Source: Archegozetes longisetosus (taxonomy: Eukaryota; Arthropoda; Arachnida; Sarcoptiformes; Trhypochthoniidae). Taken from it: 64,000 nucleotides of DNA. The stretch lies in contig JAEMBT020000004.1 in assembly GCA_018873245.2 (NCBI GenBank), positions 558,001-622,000 of the forward strand, written 5' to 3'. Within the stretch, counting starts at the first letter, position 1; every line of letters begins with the position of its first letter. The position numbers were made by a program, and so were the translations under genes. The notes beneath the pieces were generated by a model. It worked only from the letters and a program-made list of their open reading frames with translations, was not told the origin of the DNA and did no database searches. This document shows positions 43,138 to 55,000 of this stretch, piece after piece.

Positions 43138-46013
43138 GAGTCATGATTCGTAGTGGTGTTCAGGAAAAAAGCAATAAAGAATGTTCTACTAAGTTATGCA
43201 ACGATTTGATGCACTCCTGAATACCATTAGTTTAATTCGTATATAGTTTTACAATGATATCCAAGACTTTTATTGCATTACCTTTGAATATGTTTATGCC
43301 CCGATTGCATTTCTCAATTTATTTGAATGTTTATTGAATGCTATTAATCTGGAAAATCCTATTAGTCTTAATGATCAGGTTATTTAAGCGCATATTTGTT
43401 AAGGTTTAGAAATTGTTCGTAAATAATCTATGGCTAGAAAATGATTTATTCCTTCGAGAAAAAGCTCATCAAATTGTCAACAGTCTACATTGTTGATGGT
43501 TGCCATCTTTTCACGTATTAATATAAGGTGCATATACTTAGCATATCGGCTACGAAACGATGAGCAATAGTAGTGGGAAGCTCTTCTCTATGATTACTTT
43601 AAATAAAGCCATTTTCAAACGTTTATCTGACAGATAAATTACTTTCATGTCTACATATGATAACTCTCGATTTGCAAATCACAAGCTATTCACGTATGAT
43701 ATCCGAAAGAACCTATTTTTATTATCTCTAGAAAACAGATTAAATAAAAATTTTCTTTTATGGGATGCAAATTATGCCGAATTTGATTAAAGAGCAACAC
43801 GTAATAACCTACCGAATAATATGCAGAAAAAAATCTCACGTTTATTACTTCAGATTTGCATACTTGTCGATTAATTAATTTTGCCCAAAGCCATAATAAA
43901 TATGTTAAACTATAAATTAGTGTTTGCCCTGGGAGGCCTTTCTATACGATGCCACGAGTTGTCCAATTCAACAATTTACTATATTTTGTACGCAATTCTG
44001 GTATTTACATAACGAAGGGGCTTATAAAAATTACAATTTTATTCAAACGTTGAGTGCCAGTCATAGATTCGTTTACTATGAAAGTTGCTGTCAAAAGTTT
44101 TATCGCCAAAAGTATTAAAAATTTACAAATAAGATATGAGACCGGATAGAGTCTCTAATCTCATAAATGTAATCAACTTTGTCTTTGAGATATCTCAACA
44201 AGACTAAAGCCTTTTTGATTTAGAAATTTTTGAAAAGCGTGCAGAAGATGGTAAATACTTGAATTGGAAATTGCTTTGCAGCATGTTTCCTCTCATAACA
44301 ATTTTTGACTCACTTTCGAAAGTTTATTAAAACAAATATTTTAATTTTACTGAATGTGCAAATAACGAATTCTAGTATGAATGAACACTTGAGAGCCCTT
44401 TACTATCGACTTATCTGTTGAATAACTTGAAAGATGCAAAAATGTTTACTATTAATATTAACCCTTACTTTTCTGTATGATAATATCAATAATGGGTTAA
44501 ATAAAGCTGAACCTTAATCGGATAAATATTACGCCAAACCTTATTATTGTTTAATATTGTTTTGTTTTTATAAGTATTATGTAATTGAGTTTTGTTTCTC
44601 TAGTCAGAAATAATTAAAACATTATTTTCTTAAAGCTCGTCAACACAGGAAAACAAATTTGATTAATAATCTGATCCTAAATATTATGTTAAAACAAGTT
44701 TTTATTTATCCTTCATTAGAAATAGCTTTTTCTATTGAGTAAAGTTGTTTAATTATTCAAACTTAATATAATTAATTTATAAATATTCATGCGATCAGAC
44801 AATGCAATGACGAAAAACAAAACTTTTATAATTAACTTTAATGAAGAGATTATGACTTCATTTTCATAGTGATGGCGTAAGTTTGACTACTCTTAACTTT
44901 TGTCGTGAACAATTTTTTAAATAAGCAACATTTTGTGCTCATTACTAGATCAAACATATTAATCACATGGTGTATTCATTATTTATAACTAGAAGTTTTG
45001 TAATTTTTTTTCAAAATTGAAGCGTAACTCCATAGCTTCAATTTTTTCATATAAAATGTTGGCTCCTTTCGCTAAATTTTAGAGTTTTTAATGCATACTA
45101 AAGTAGTAATTTTGATTACCACTCAATTAAAAGCCCACATAAGGCCTAATTACTGGTAGAAAATAACACAATGAGTCTCTATTTATAGTAATTTAGAGAC
45201 TAGTTTTTGATAGATTTGAAAAATGTTTTTTAAATGTAAATCAAATAAAAATCCCCCAACAATTATCTCTCTATGAAATGCTAAGCATTCATAACTTCTT
45301 CTCATAGTAATAATAATCATGAATGATATTATAATTTTTGCTCTTATCTTTAGGCAACTTATGGATAACCAGATCCACACAATCGAAAGTGGAGCTTTTG
45401 ATGACCTTAAGAGCGTGGAAAGAATGTAAGTGGCATTCAATGCACTATATTAGATATAACTTGCAATTCAGGCACAATATAATCGACTCTGTTATATAAA
45501 AAGTCAGATCATAATAACTTTTATTCCTATCAAATGATGTAATATTTCAAAAGAGTTTTTTAAGTTATTAAGCAATTAAAGACTAACTTATTGTTAGCTT
45601 AATTTTGCATTAAAAAGGAATTTGGTTTTTCTCAATTGTTTCGAGTAGATAAAAATGACCGCATATTTGATCGAGAATTGAATTTTTATGAGTAATAAAA
45701 ATTGAAACGTAGAGTTAAGTTGTTGTTTAGCATCTGTTACCTAAAAACTTTAATTGACTTAAACTACCGAATCAATTGCTTCAAATTAGAAACAAAAGTG
45801 ATTATATCTGTACAACCTGAAGAATAAACGTTTATTGAATATTTTTTTATTTTGACTCGCGACGAACGAACACTAAATTGAACACGCGAGCTATAGTCTC
45901 ATTTATCTTGTTTTTTATGTTTCTCTTATGCACTAATTTAATAATTGCTAAATCAAAATGAGAACAGAGAAAAAAGCTATAAAGAAGTGCGAAACTATAG
46001 ATCAACATCAGTT

Positions 46014-46045
<32 letters not shown>

Positions 46046-49000
46046 ACAAAAACAAAAACTCATGAAAATAAAAAAGGAAATGAAATTACTTGAAATATAA
46101 CTACATCACGATTTTTTTAGTTATCTCTAGCCCTCTAAAGTAGAAAAACTGTTGCATTTCGCCATTCACTGTTAGGGCGTTCAATGTTATACTGTTTTTC
46201 GATTGATTCTGTCTCTGCTCTTTAGCTCTATCTCTCTTTCTGTTGTTCTGTTGTTGACTGGCTGTTGGTCACGCACACCAAATAAATATATTGTATTAGA
46301 CATAAAGTTCTATAAAAACAGATCCTTTCAGCCTATAAGACGATTATTGTTGTTAAGGATTTCTTTTATTTATTAGACTAATGAATATCTTCCACAAACA
46401 TTTTATCATTAATAAGTCATGTTTACAGTATTTAGAGTTACAAACAGTCTAAAACCGTATTTAGAAAAAATGGTTTTCAATTATTAGAGAACTTTCTAGT
46501 TTGAAACTTAAACAAAACTTAGAGCTGTAAACACCAGGAGTCAATCATTTTAGCAACAGTTTATAAACGTGAATAAACTCCTTCTCGTTTTCATTTGTGA
46601 TCAAAAGGGTTCATGTACTATTCATAAACAATTGTATTGTTCACATATGTTCAGACAATTGAATTAAGAGTTTTTCTTTTAGATAAGTCGGCCGTAAAAC
46701 ACAAGTTGTAAAAGGAATATTATTTCTAGTGACAGAACATAACCTAAAGTTGTGTTTATGGAGTTTTTGGTCACAATTGTTGTCCATTAAAACACTAAAT
46801 GAGGCCAAAGTCCACGCTTAAAACCGAACATAAAACCTTTTTATCATAGCAACACCAAACCAGAAAACGTTTATTGCTAGCAATTAAGGCATTTAATACT
46901 GTGGAATAAAGTAAAGGTCTGGTTAAGTCTGTTATATGCGTGATAACAGTTAAAAAGTGCTTTACTTCCACGAAAATGTAGTAAAGATACAGTTCACTCC
47001 CTTATTAGTATCTTGCTATCAATTCATTTAAAAAACACATTGTTATTACGCTAGATACTTTTCAATTAAAGCTTTATTACTTATAAAACTATCTCATTTG
47101 TTGTCGAACTTCAGATGAGATCAACTCTTAATATAGGGGGTTAAAAAGGTTTCTATTTTCTCTGCTTAACGACTAATTCAATATCTAAGAAATTTTGCTG
47201 AAAAGGTACTTTTCATACTTTAAGATGGAGTCAACTGATGAGAAAGAGCATTGTTTTAATGAGACTTGTCTTTAGAAATTTGTTGAGTGACTTGACATTT
47301 CTATCATTAAAGCCAATGCTATTCTGGCAACAAATTACGCAATTGATTGCACTTTATATTAAATAACATTTAAGGGGGAGAAAAATTTTGAATTAGTCAG
47401 TGATGAACAAAATGCATTGTTAGTACTATATGCGAATACTTTTATTTGTGTTTTACTTTTTGAGAGATATAAATTATATTCTATATCAGTATTAGATATC
47501 ATAAGAAGATTGAGCTCACCTTTTCAAGAGTGATGCAAAATTTTGTTTACATTTCGGTTAAACATATCAAAATTTAAGTGAAAAATCAAAAGTCGATTAA
47601 ACTGTTTTTATCTGCGTTTCAAAAATTGAATCGATGGCTTCGTTAAATAACCCATTAATACTTGAATAGCCATTCATTTGGTTTCAAACAAAGTTTTTAT
47701 TTGTTTATTGCCTTTTTAGATCTTTATAAAGCTTTGAACCGAATACTAAGCAATCCAAAAATTTGATTTACCATAAGTAATAGCGCTGATGATAGGTATC
47801 CCAAATGGAATATCCGAGAAAATGGGTGCGCAAATCGTCAATTTATTTGATGGAGTGTATAATTTTCTAATTGAATGAAAAAATGTCTGATATTTTCAAA
47901 TGATTGGCAATTGTATATATTCTCTATTTTTGAATATAAATCTTGTTCAATTTGACTTCTCTCTAACACTGAGGGTGTGCCAAACTGCTAGCATCAAATT
48001 TGGCTCTTAGCGTAGGTTTTATTATTTGTTGTCAAAACATTTTCTTAGCTTTAAATTGCTTTACAGTTAATAATAAAATAGCCGTCACTCTCTCTTTTAA
48101 TTTTATTATTATAAGTCGTAAAGATGTTCCTTTAAAATACAATAGTTATTAAACTTGAGAAATAAGTTCTTCAACCAATTTTATTCGTATTTATATAAAA
48201 GTATTAAACCTATAAGTGTTGAACAATTGAAAACTTTGAACTTAATTTGATGCAGTTAATAGAAATACAGTAATATTATAAGCGCTACAAAGCCATTAAT
48301 ATTTATATTGAGTTAATATTTTAAGCATAAAATATTGCCTTTGTAAAAATGAATTTTTATCTAAGTCCTGTATCAAAAACGAAGCCAAACTAAGTCAAAC
48401 ATCGATTTCTAGAACACGATTAGTGTTATTGTTAAGATAAAGATGACAAGTAATTACTTGATGTCCAATTGTTGGCAGTGAAAAATTTATCTCCAATTTT
48501 AAGATATAGAGTAGTAAATGATAGTATTGACTCTTGTTTAGTCCCTTTCTCAAGCTACTCCAGAACTGGACTCTATTATTAGACCTAAAAATCAATTGAA
48601 AGACTTGCATGACTGCAATCTAGCATTGGGTCAAATATTTCCTCTTCAATATAGAATAATTTATATTCCGTTTTCGGCAAAAATTATATGAATGTGGATA
48701 CAACTTATTCTATGTAATACTTGGGAGAGTTGTTCAAATTCTTATGTAGCAACTCTTGAATAGGGTAACAGATAAAGAATTATGATGTTTTCAATCAGTA
48801 CTGTATAGAATTTCTGATGAATGCTTAGTTAATTGTTATTAAAAATTGACCGAATAATGAACCGATGCTAAACAAACTAAAAAACAAATACATCAGTGTA
48901 AATGCTAAGACTTATGGCATTAAAACACCCGATATATCGGATCTGACACTGAAAGAGTCCTTCGCTCAGTATTACTCTAAATCCTTGAAGAATCTCTTTT

Positions 49001-52000
49001 AATGCTAATAAAAACCCAAATCTGGAGAAAAAATAATAATAAGTAACAGACATAACATTAAGTGATGCTAATGTTCTCGGGGCGTAACGAAAATTTTTCT
49101 AAAGTAATACTTTTGTTGTAGTCTTTGAGAGAAAATGTCTTATTATGACAGCGAATAAGTTCGCATAAAATGATGGCTAATGTTATGATAGCTATTTAAA
49201 GTTGGTATTGTTATTATTATTATTATTTAAATCGCTTTTGGCATTTTTTGTTTGCCTAATGCACTTATTTTTCTGCTTATTATTCAGTATATTGTGTTAG
49301 AGAAAGAATATTGAAAGTAATGATTATCTAATTTTTTTAACTATACAAGAATTGTGAAATTTTTGGTAAAAGAGAATCTTGTTATCTCGAGGAGAAAATC
49401 AGAACCTGAGAAAAATAAGCTAGACATTGAAAAATAGAAAATTTCAGACTAAACTATATTTGTTTTTGAAAAGTATTTCAATAAGCCAACAGTTATTTTA
49501 GTAAAACTCCATTTGTTCGCAAACTTTGAAAATACTAAAAATTTGAAAATACTGAAAATTTGAAAATACTACATTCTGCACTTTGAAAGAATTTTTAATA
49601 TTTTCGAATGCTATTATGGTAGCTGGACAGTCAGTGGCTATCAATATTAAAAATATTCTTAGAATGAAAGCTTACTCTCGTAGACTTATCTTGATATAAG
49701 ATTTAGAAAAATTTGTTGTTCAGTAACGCCTAAAAGTCTCTGAAGTAGAAAAAAGTCACTTTATTAGGAAAAAACGTTTAAGTTCTCTAGAAATTGTTGG
49801 CATCTTTGAAATTGCACCGAACCATAGAAAGCTATCTGTTCTAAACGTTTAGCTTCAGTCAAGTATGTAATCGTTGTGTTAGTTTTCGGTCAACGAAAGG
49901 AAAATTGAGAATTTGATTCATAAAAATCTAAATTAAACAGATATTTAATGTAATTGATGCCTTCCTAGATTTGCCTCGTAGATATAGATAAAGCTCGTGA
50001 TTGCTTCGTTCGAATGTGATCATTCAATTTTTTATTAGAATGCTGTCTGAGCTTTTCAGTTCATTCATTTCTTAAAAGATGAGGAATCATTCATTAGTGA
50101 CGAAATTTATCTATGACTTTATCGGTGGATACGTGTAAAACTTAAATATTGTAACTTTGTAACCAGTTTTTTGCTAAAATAGTAAATAAGTTTGATGTGG
50201 TATTTTCAAATAAAAGCCAGTACTTCGAATCTGATATACATGATTAGCATTTAATCCATAAAAGAGTTGAGTACTCATCAAATGTGAAGTGACTTTTTGC
50301 TAGCACTTCAACTTATTCTTATAGCTTGTTATCAAATTTGATGCCATTTCGTAATTAATATTTGAGAATCATACTAAAGTAAATGTATTTCTGCCAAAGG
50401 ATATAACACATAAAATGCAATCAATTCAATTTGATTGATAAAATAAGCTACAAAATAACGCATGATTTTGTCCGAATACAGAAGATAAGGAAAACATGTT
50501 ATAACTTTCGTGATTGACTTGTGATTTGCGAAAGCAGCCAAATGTGATTCGATGCTTAAAAGAATCGCAAGTACGTGAGTAAAGTGAAAGTTGTCAAAAG
50601 AAAGTGCAAGTTTTTAACAAAAAGCATATCTAGAAATGCACTCCAATTTTACTCTACCTTTTACTGCATTGTTATTTTATAACAAGTGCAACATTTCTAT
50701 AGTGGCATCAAATTGACATTTCATTTATAAGAAGCTTATGACTGATAGTTTAATATTTTTGTCACATTTTCCCCCTTATTGAGCGTGTGTTTAAGTTTTT
50801 CTCTACTTCTTTTATATAATGTTCACAAATTTCAAATATAATATTCTTTTTGTGTTCACCAAACGGATAATAAGCAGAATATTGTGTAACAAGTTTGGAT
50901 ACAATTCAAAGCACTTATAATTAGGATATATTTAGCACTTTTTCCGATAATCAGTACTTCAAAAGTCGATCCTTAAGCTTATGTGTCGTATAGTTTGACG
51001 ACATTTAGCCATGAATTGTGTCACTTTAACTACTTCTTAAGTTAAATAACTGCTGTAAATGAACTCAATTCTCATTTTATATATTTACGAGCGGCTCATA
51101 ATAAAGTTGAAGATATGCCAGAAATACATAAAATCGAAGAGAAAGAAATAAAAGTTGTTCTAACGCTCAGAAGTAAGCAGTTGTCGACAGAAAAAAATGT
51201 TTTACTCTTTTCACATCAATTTTATTGCATTTTTTAAGAAATAAGTTTATTTTGTATTTTCTCCTCTTTTTTGTCATTTACAGACGCCTTAATCACAACA
51301 AACTTCGTTTATTGCCTGATATGATATTTGCAAACACTCCTCAACTTCACAGACTGTAAGTATCATAAAAACAATATAATTATTTGTTGCAACAGAAATT
51401 CAAAGCATAGCATGAATAAAGAACTGAATTCTTAACTCTTAATAAAGCGATCTGAAAACTCAGACTACAAACAATTCTTAACTGTTGTTATAAATAAATG
51501 CTCAAGTTTTATAACAATTCAATACAAGAACACAACATTATATTAAAAGTATTTGTTCTCCAATTCCGGTATGCGCTCAATATCTGCATCTTGTCTGTCA
51601 TTTGCATCTGTTTCTGAACATTCTTAAAAGCGAAAAATTTCTCGTCACAATTGATATACAGTTTAGAAAAATTGTGAAAATTTTTATCTAACACAGAATG
51701 AAAAGATAAAAGTGATGGATAGCATCCATGCAAATTTCAAGTCAAAACTTTCAGATCAATTTTGATACATTTTTATAGAAAAAAAATATTGTGCAATATA
51801 TAAGATCTGACTTTTGCTTAGAAATAGAAAATTTGATTTATAAAGAGCTAGATTTTAAAGCCATTTCTGTCGAGATTCACTTCAAAGCTAATTTTTTTCT
51901 GTACGCCTTTCTCTTTCGGGAGAATAACTAATCTCGAGTTATCTCGAGTTCAATTAAATATAATAAAACACTTGACTTATATCGATAGAAAAAATCTCCT

Positions 52001-55000
52001 AATCATTGATCAGCTTTCTCGATGACCTTCAGATGTCAAAGTCGTGAGATACCCGAATAGGTCGAAAATAATTTCTTTAGTGTATCGAATCTGTATTTTA
52101 CTGAACCACTTCTTGGGTGGCCAACAAGTTTGCCATCAGAATAATAATAATAATAATAGTAAGGCTTTTGACTCAGGTCTACGTCAGCTATCAATTATTT
52201 AAAGCAAAAAAGAAATAAGAAATATGTTTCTCGATTGCGAGCATTTTTTAAATGGAAAGTCGGGAATAAATAGCGTATAAAATATTCAGTATTATCTCAT
52301 AATCGGAACTGTGAAATTTCGGGTGTAAATAAATTGGCGTTCAATTTCTGCTAAATTTGTTGTAAAGTAAACACTTTTCTGCTATGGCTACGAACAAGTT
52401 TTCAACAGTAGTAAAACTACTCATTTTTTGACATATCGTTGAAAAGACATTTTCTTATTAATTATAAGACCAAATTGAGTAAATTCTCTGAAGAATAGGT
52501 TGTTTCCTATAAACAAAAAACTTGAGGAAAATAAATTTTAAAGCAGTGATCGATTTTTATCTAAATTAAGTGTTTTGCTCTTTGAGACTTAGAAAAAGTT
52601 TTTTAATTTTAAGCTTTCAACTTTATTTCTTCAAAAGCAACTTGAGCTAGAGAGGAGTCTGAACATTTGAACATTCGAGTAATTTAAATATACTATTCCA
52701 GGATAAAGAAGAGAAGAGCGAACACGCCTAAAGGCAGTAGTCTTAATGCTAGACATAAGAAACGTCTTCTGTATTATGAACTGAGAAATGTAAATATAAG
52801 TCGGCAATAAATGCATGAATGAACTGCTATGAAATGCTTTCAAATACCTTAATACGAGACTTGCAACTTTTTTATTCAAAATAAAACGTCATGAGAAAAA
52901 CTTAAGTCTATTCTTGCGAGCTTTGGTTAATAAAAACAGTTTTAATAATAATTTGTTCGTATCTTTCCTATTCATCAAATGGTCTGTTGATTAGCTTTGA
53001 AGTAACTTGAAAGCCATTCTAAATATGACTGTCTTATTATGCGATTGAAATTTTGTCGAGTCCATCAATATATTTGAGTTTGTATTGAATATTTATAAAG
53101 ATATTTGATTGCAAAACAAATCACTTTTTCAATTTAGTAAAGAGTTTTTATGCGAAAAGTGACTTAATATAGAAATAATTGATGAGATCCAACATAAAAA
53201 CTACTATCTATTGAGAGAGTTATCAGAAGTAGTCTGTAATGTATTATTGAATCCCATAAGATATAAAAAAGAAAACCATAGTTAATATACTGTCACATAT
53301 TCTTCGCTACTTTATTTCATAAGAATGACTCGAGAAAGAAAAAGATGGCTCAATGTGAACGTGAAGTAATAGGAAAAGATCTACAACTGATCAAAGTAAG
53401 AGTCATAGCAGTACACATTTGTGGTGACATAATCATTGCCGCATCACTTCATATCATGCTTGAGATCATACTTCACAGCAATGCACATGAAATGATCATT
53501 TATATAATATTTATGCAGATATTTAATACTTGTATTGATGGTTTATGCGCGTAGTCAGCTTTAAAAGGAATGGCAACTCTATAAATAGCAATATCTCATT
53601 ATAGACTACTGTGCGAAATTACAGATTACAATTATTATTGTTAGTAAAAATAGTGTAATTAAGTAAATATTTCGTTTATTATTTTGTTTGCTTTGAGAAA
53701 CACGTTTTTACTATAATAAAACATTTTCAATGACTAAAATGTTGAGACGGCTCGGCTCAAAACTTGTATAGAATCAAAATTCAAAAGTATATACAGTTTC
53801 ACTGTTTTATGTTTAAATTTGCGAAAAGATCTAAATAAGTGCTTGCAAAATGTTATCTAAATTTGAAATACTCCTTTGAAGCGTAGATTTGGTGCTGAAA
53901 TGCTCGAATTACACTTGATTTGCAAGTCACTCAGTTTCATATAGAATAAGAGAACATCATTTTGATAGTTCGGTCATTAAAGGAGTGAACTGGAAAGTAA
54001 TTTTGATTTTTATTTGCCCAAAGTAATTATAATCACTTTGAGCGCGAATAACTTTTATATAACTGAATATATAGAGTTTGATATATTTGTCGTCTTATCC
54101 TAAAATGTTCTGAGCCATGTTTACACACCAGAGAGAGTGAACCAGCAATGAGATAATGTGATGATATGTCAAACAACAAATAATTTGGGGATTGCTTCGG
54201 AGAAGAGTGTGCACAAAAAGTCAAATAAGGAATAGTAGTGCTAGTATTACATCAATACTACTTCTTGGCTGTGATTTACTTGCAATTCCGTGGTGACTTC
54301 ATATATGGAGCTCCTAAAAATTGCGTTTTACTTCATTTTCATTGCCTGTTATCAATCACTACTAAGGCTTTCAATATTTGTTATTTCCATTTATACGTCT
54401 TAAACCTTTTCCCAATACATACGATAAGGAATTATAAGACTTTGTTGGCTCAACACTTGCTTTCGTATGAATGAAGTACCAGAAAATCATTGCTTTTATC
54501 ACTGAAACACATGGACCTAATAGGACTTCGTGAACAATAGTTGTTTGTTGTTTGACTATTGTTTCGATCCATTTATAACTGTCGAAAAAGATTTTCCGCA
54601 ATCAATTATTGTCGAATTAAGTCTAGCGCTAACTCTATTTGAGAAAACTTGTTTTATGCCTAACGAGTAGATCGTATTTACTGAGTTTCTAATTTCAATA
54701 TCACAACCATATCACACCTTTATTATAGATTGCTAAAAGTAATTGTGAATGCTATGCTTTCAAAACAAATCGCTGTCAATGCTATAAAACTGAAGAACTA
54801 TACTTCGAAACATATTTTTGTGAATACTAAACGTTTCTCGAATTATTTTAGTGACTTAAGCCATAACAAGTTGACAGTACTCTCTGGAAAAACTCTTCGC
54901 GGAGCATCACTCCTTAAGAATCTGTAAGAATTTTTTTCAATAAAATAAAAATTGAATAAAAAATAAAAACTTAAATATCCATAACGGGTGAAAAGCTTCA

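Larger units (their letters stand above)
34602..45353 (+). other. slit intron 2 (10.75 kb, the largest complete intron)
   Basis: Mostly AT-rich. It holds a (GA)n tract at 38868-38897, a compound (GT)n(GA)n tract at 43060-43134 and a distinct GC-richer island at about 41640-42040. A 95-codon minus-strand frame at 40954-41241 has no recognisable family. No further LRR exon was identified by eye, though a 72-nt cassette could be missed. Confidence 0.75.
45426..51283 (+). other. slit intron 3 (5.9 kb)
   Basis: AT-rich. It holds a (CT)n tract at 46015-46044, a pyrimidine-rich segment near 46190-46250, an (ATT)n run at 49210-49228 and a small tandem repeat at 49524-49570. No nested gene was recognised. 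Confidence 0.8.

Noticed and set aside
48929-48940. 12-bp palindrome CCGATATATCGG
   Set aside because: A single short palindrome with no neighbouring motif; expected occasionally in a window this long.
53462-53485. A TGAGATCAT word that matches the seed of the bantam/miR-80 microRNA family
   Set aside because: The rest of the mature sequence differs and the flanks do not fold into a microRNA-like hairpin, so only the seed matches, which is expected by chance.
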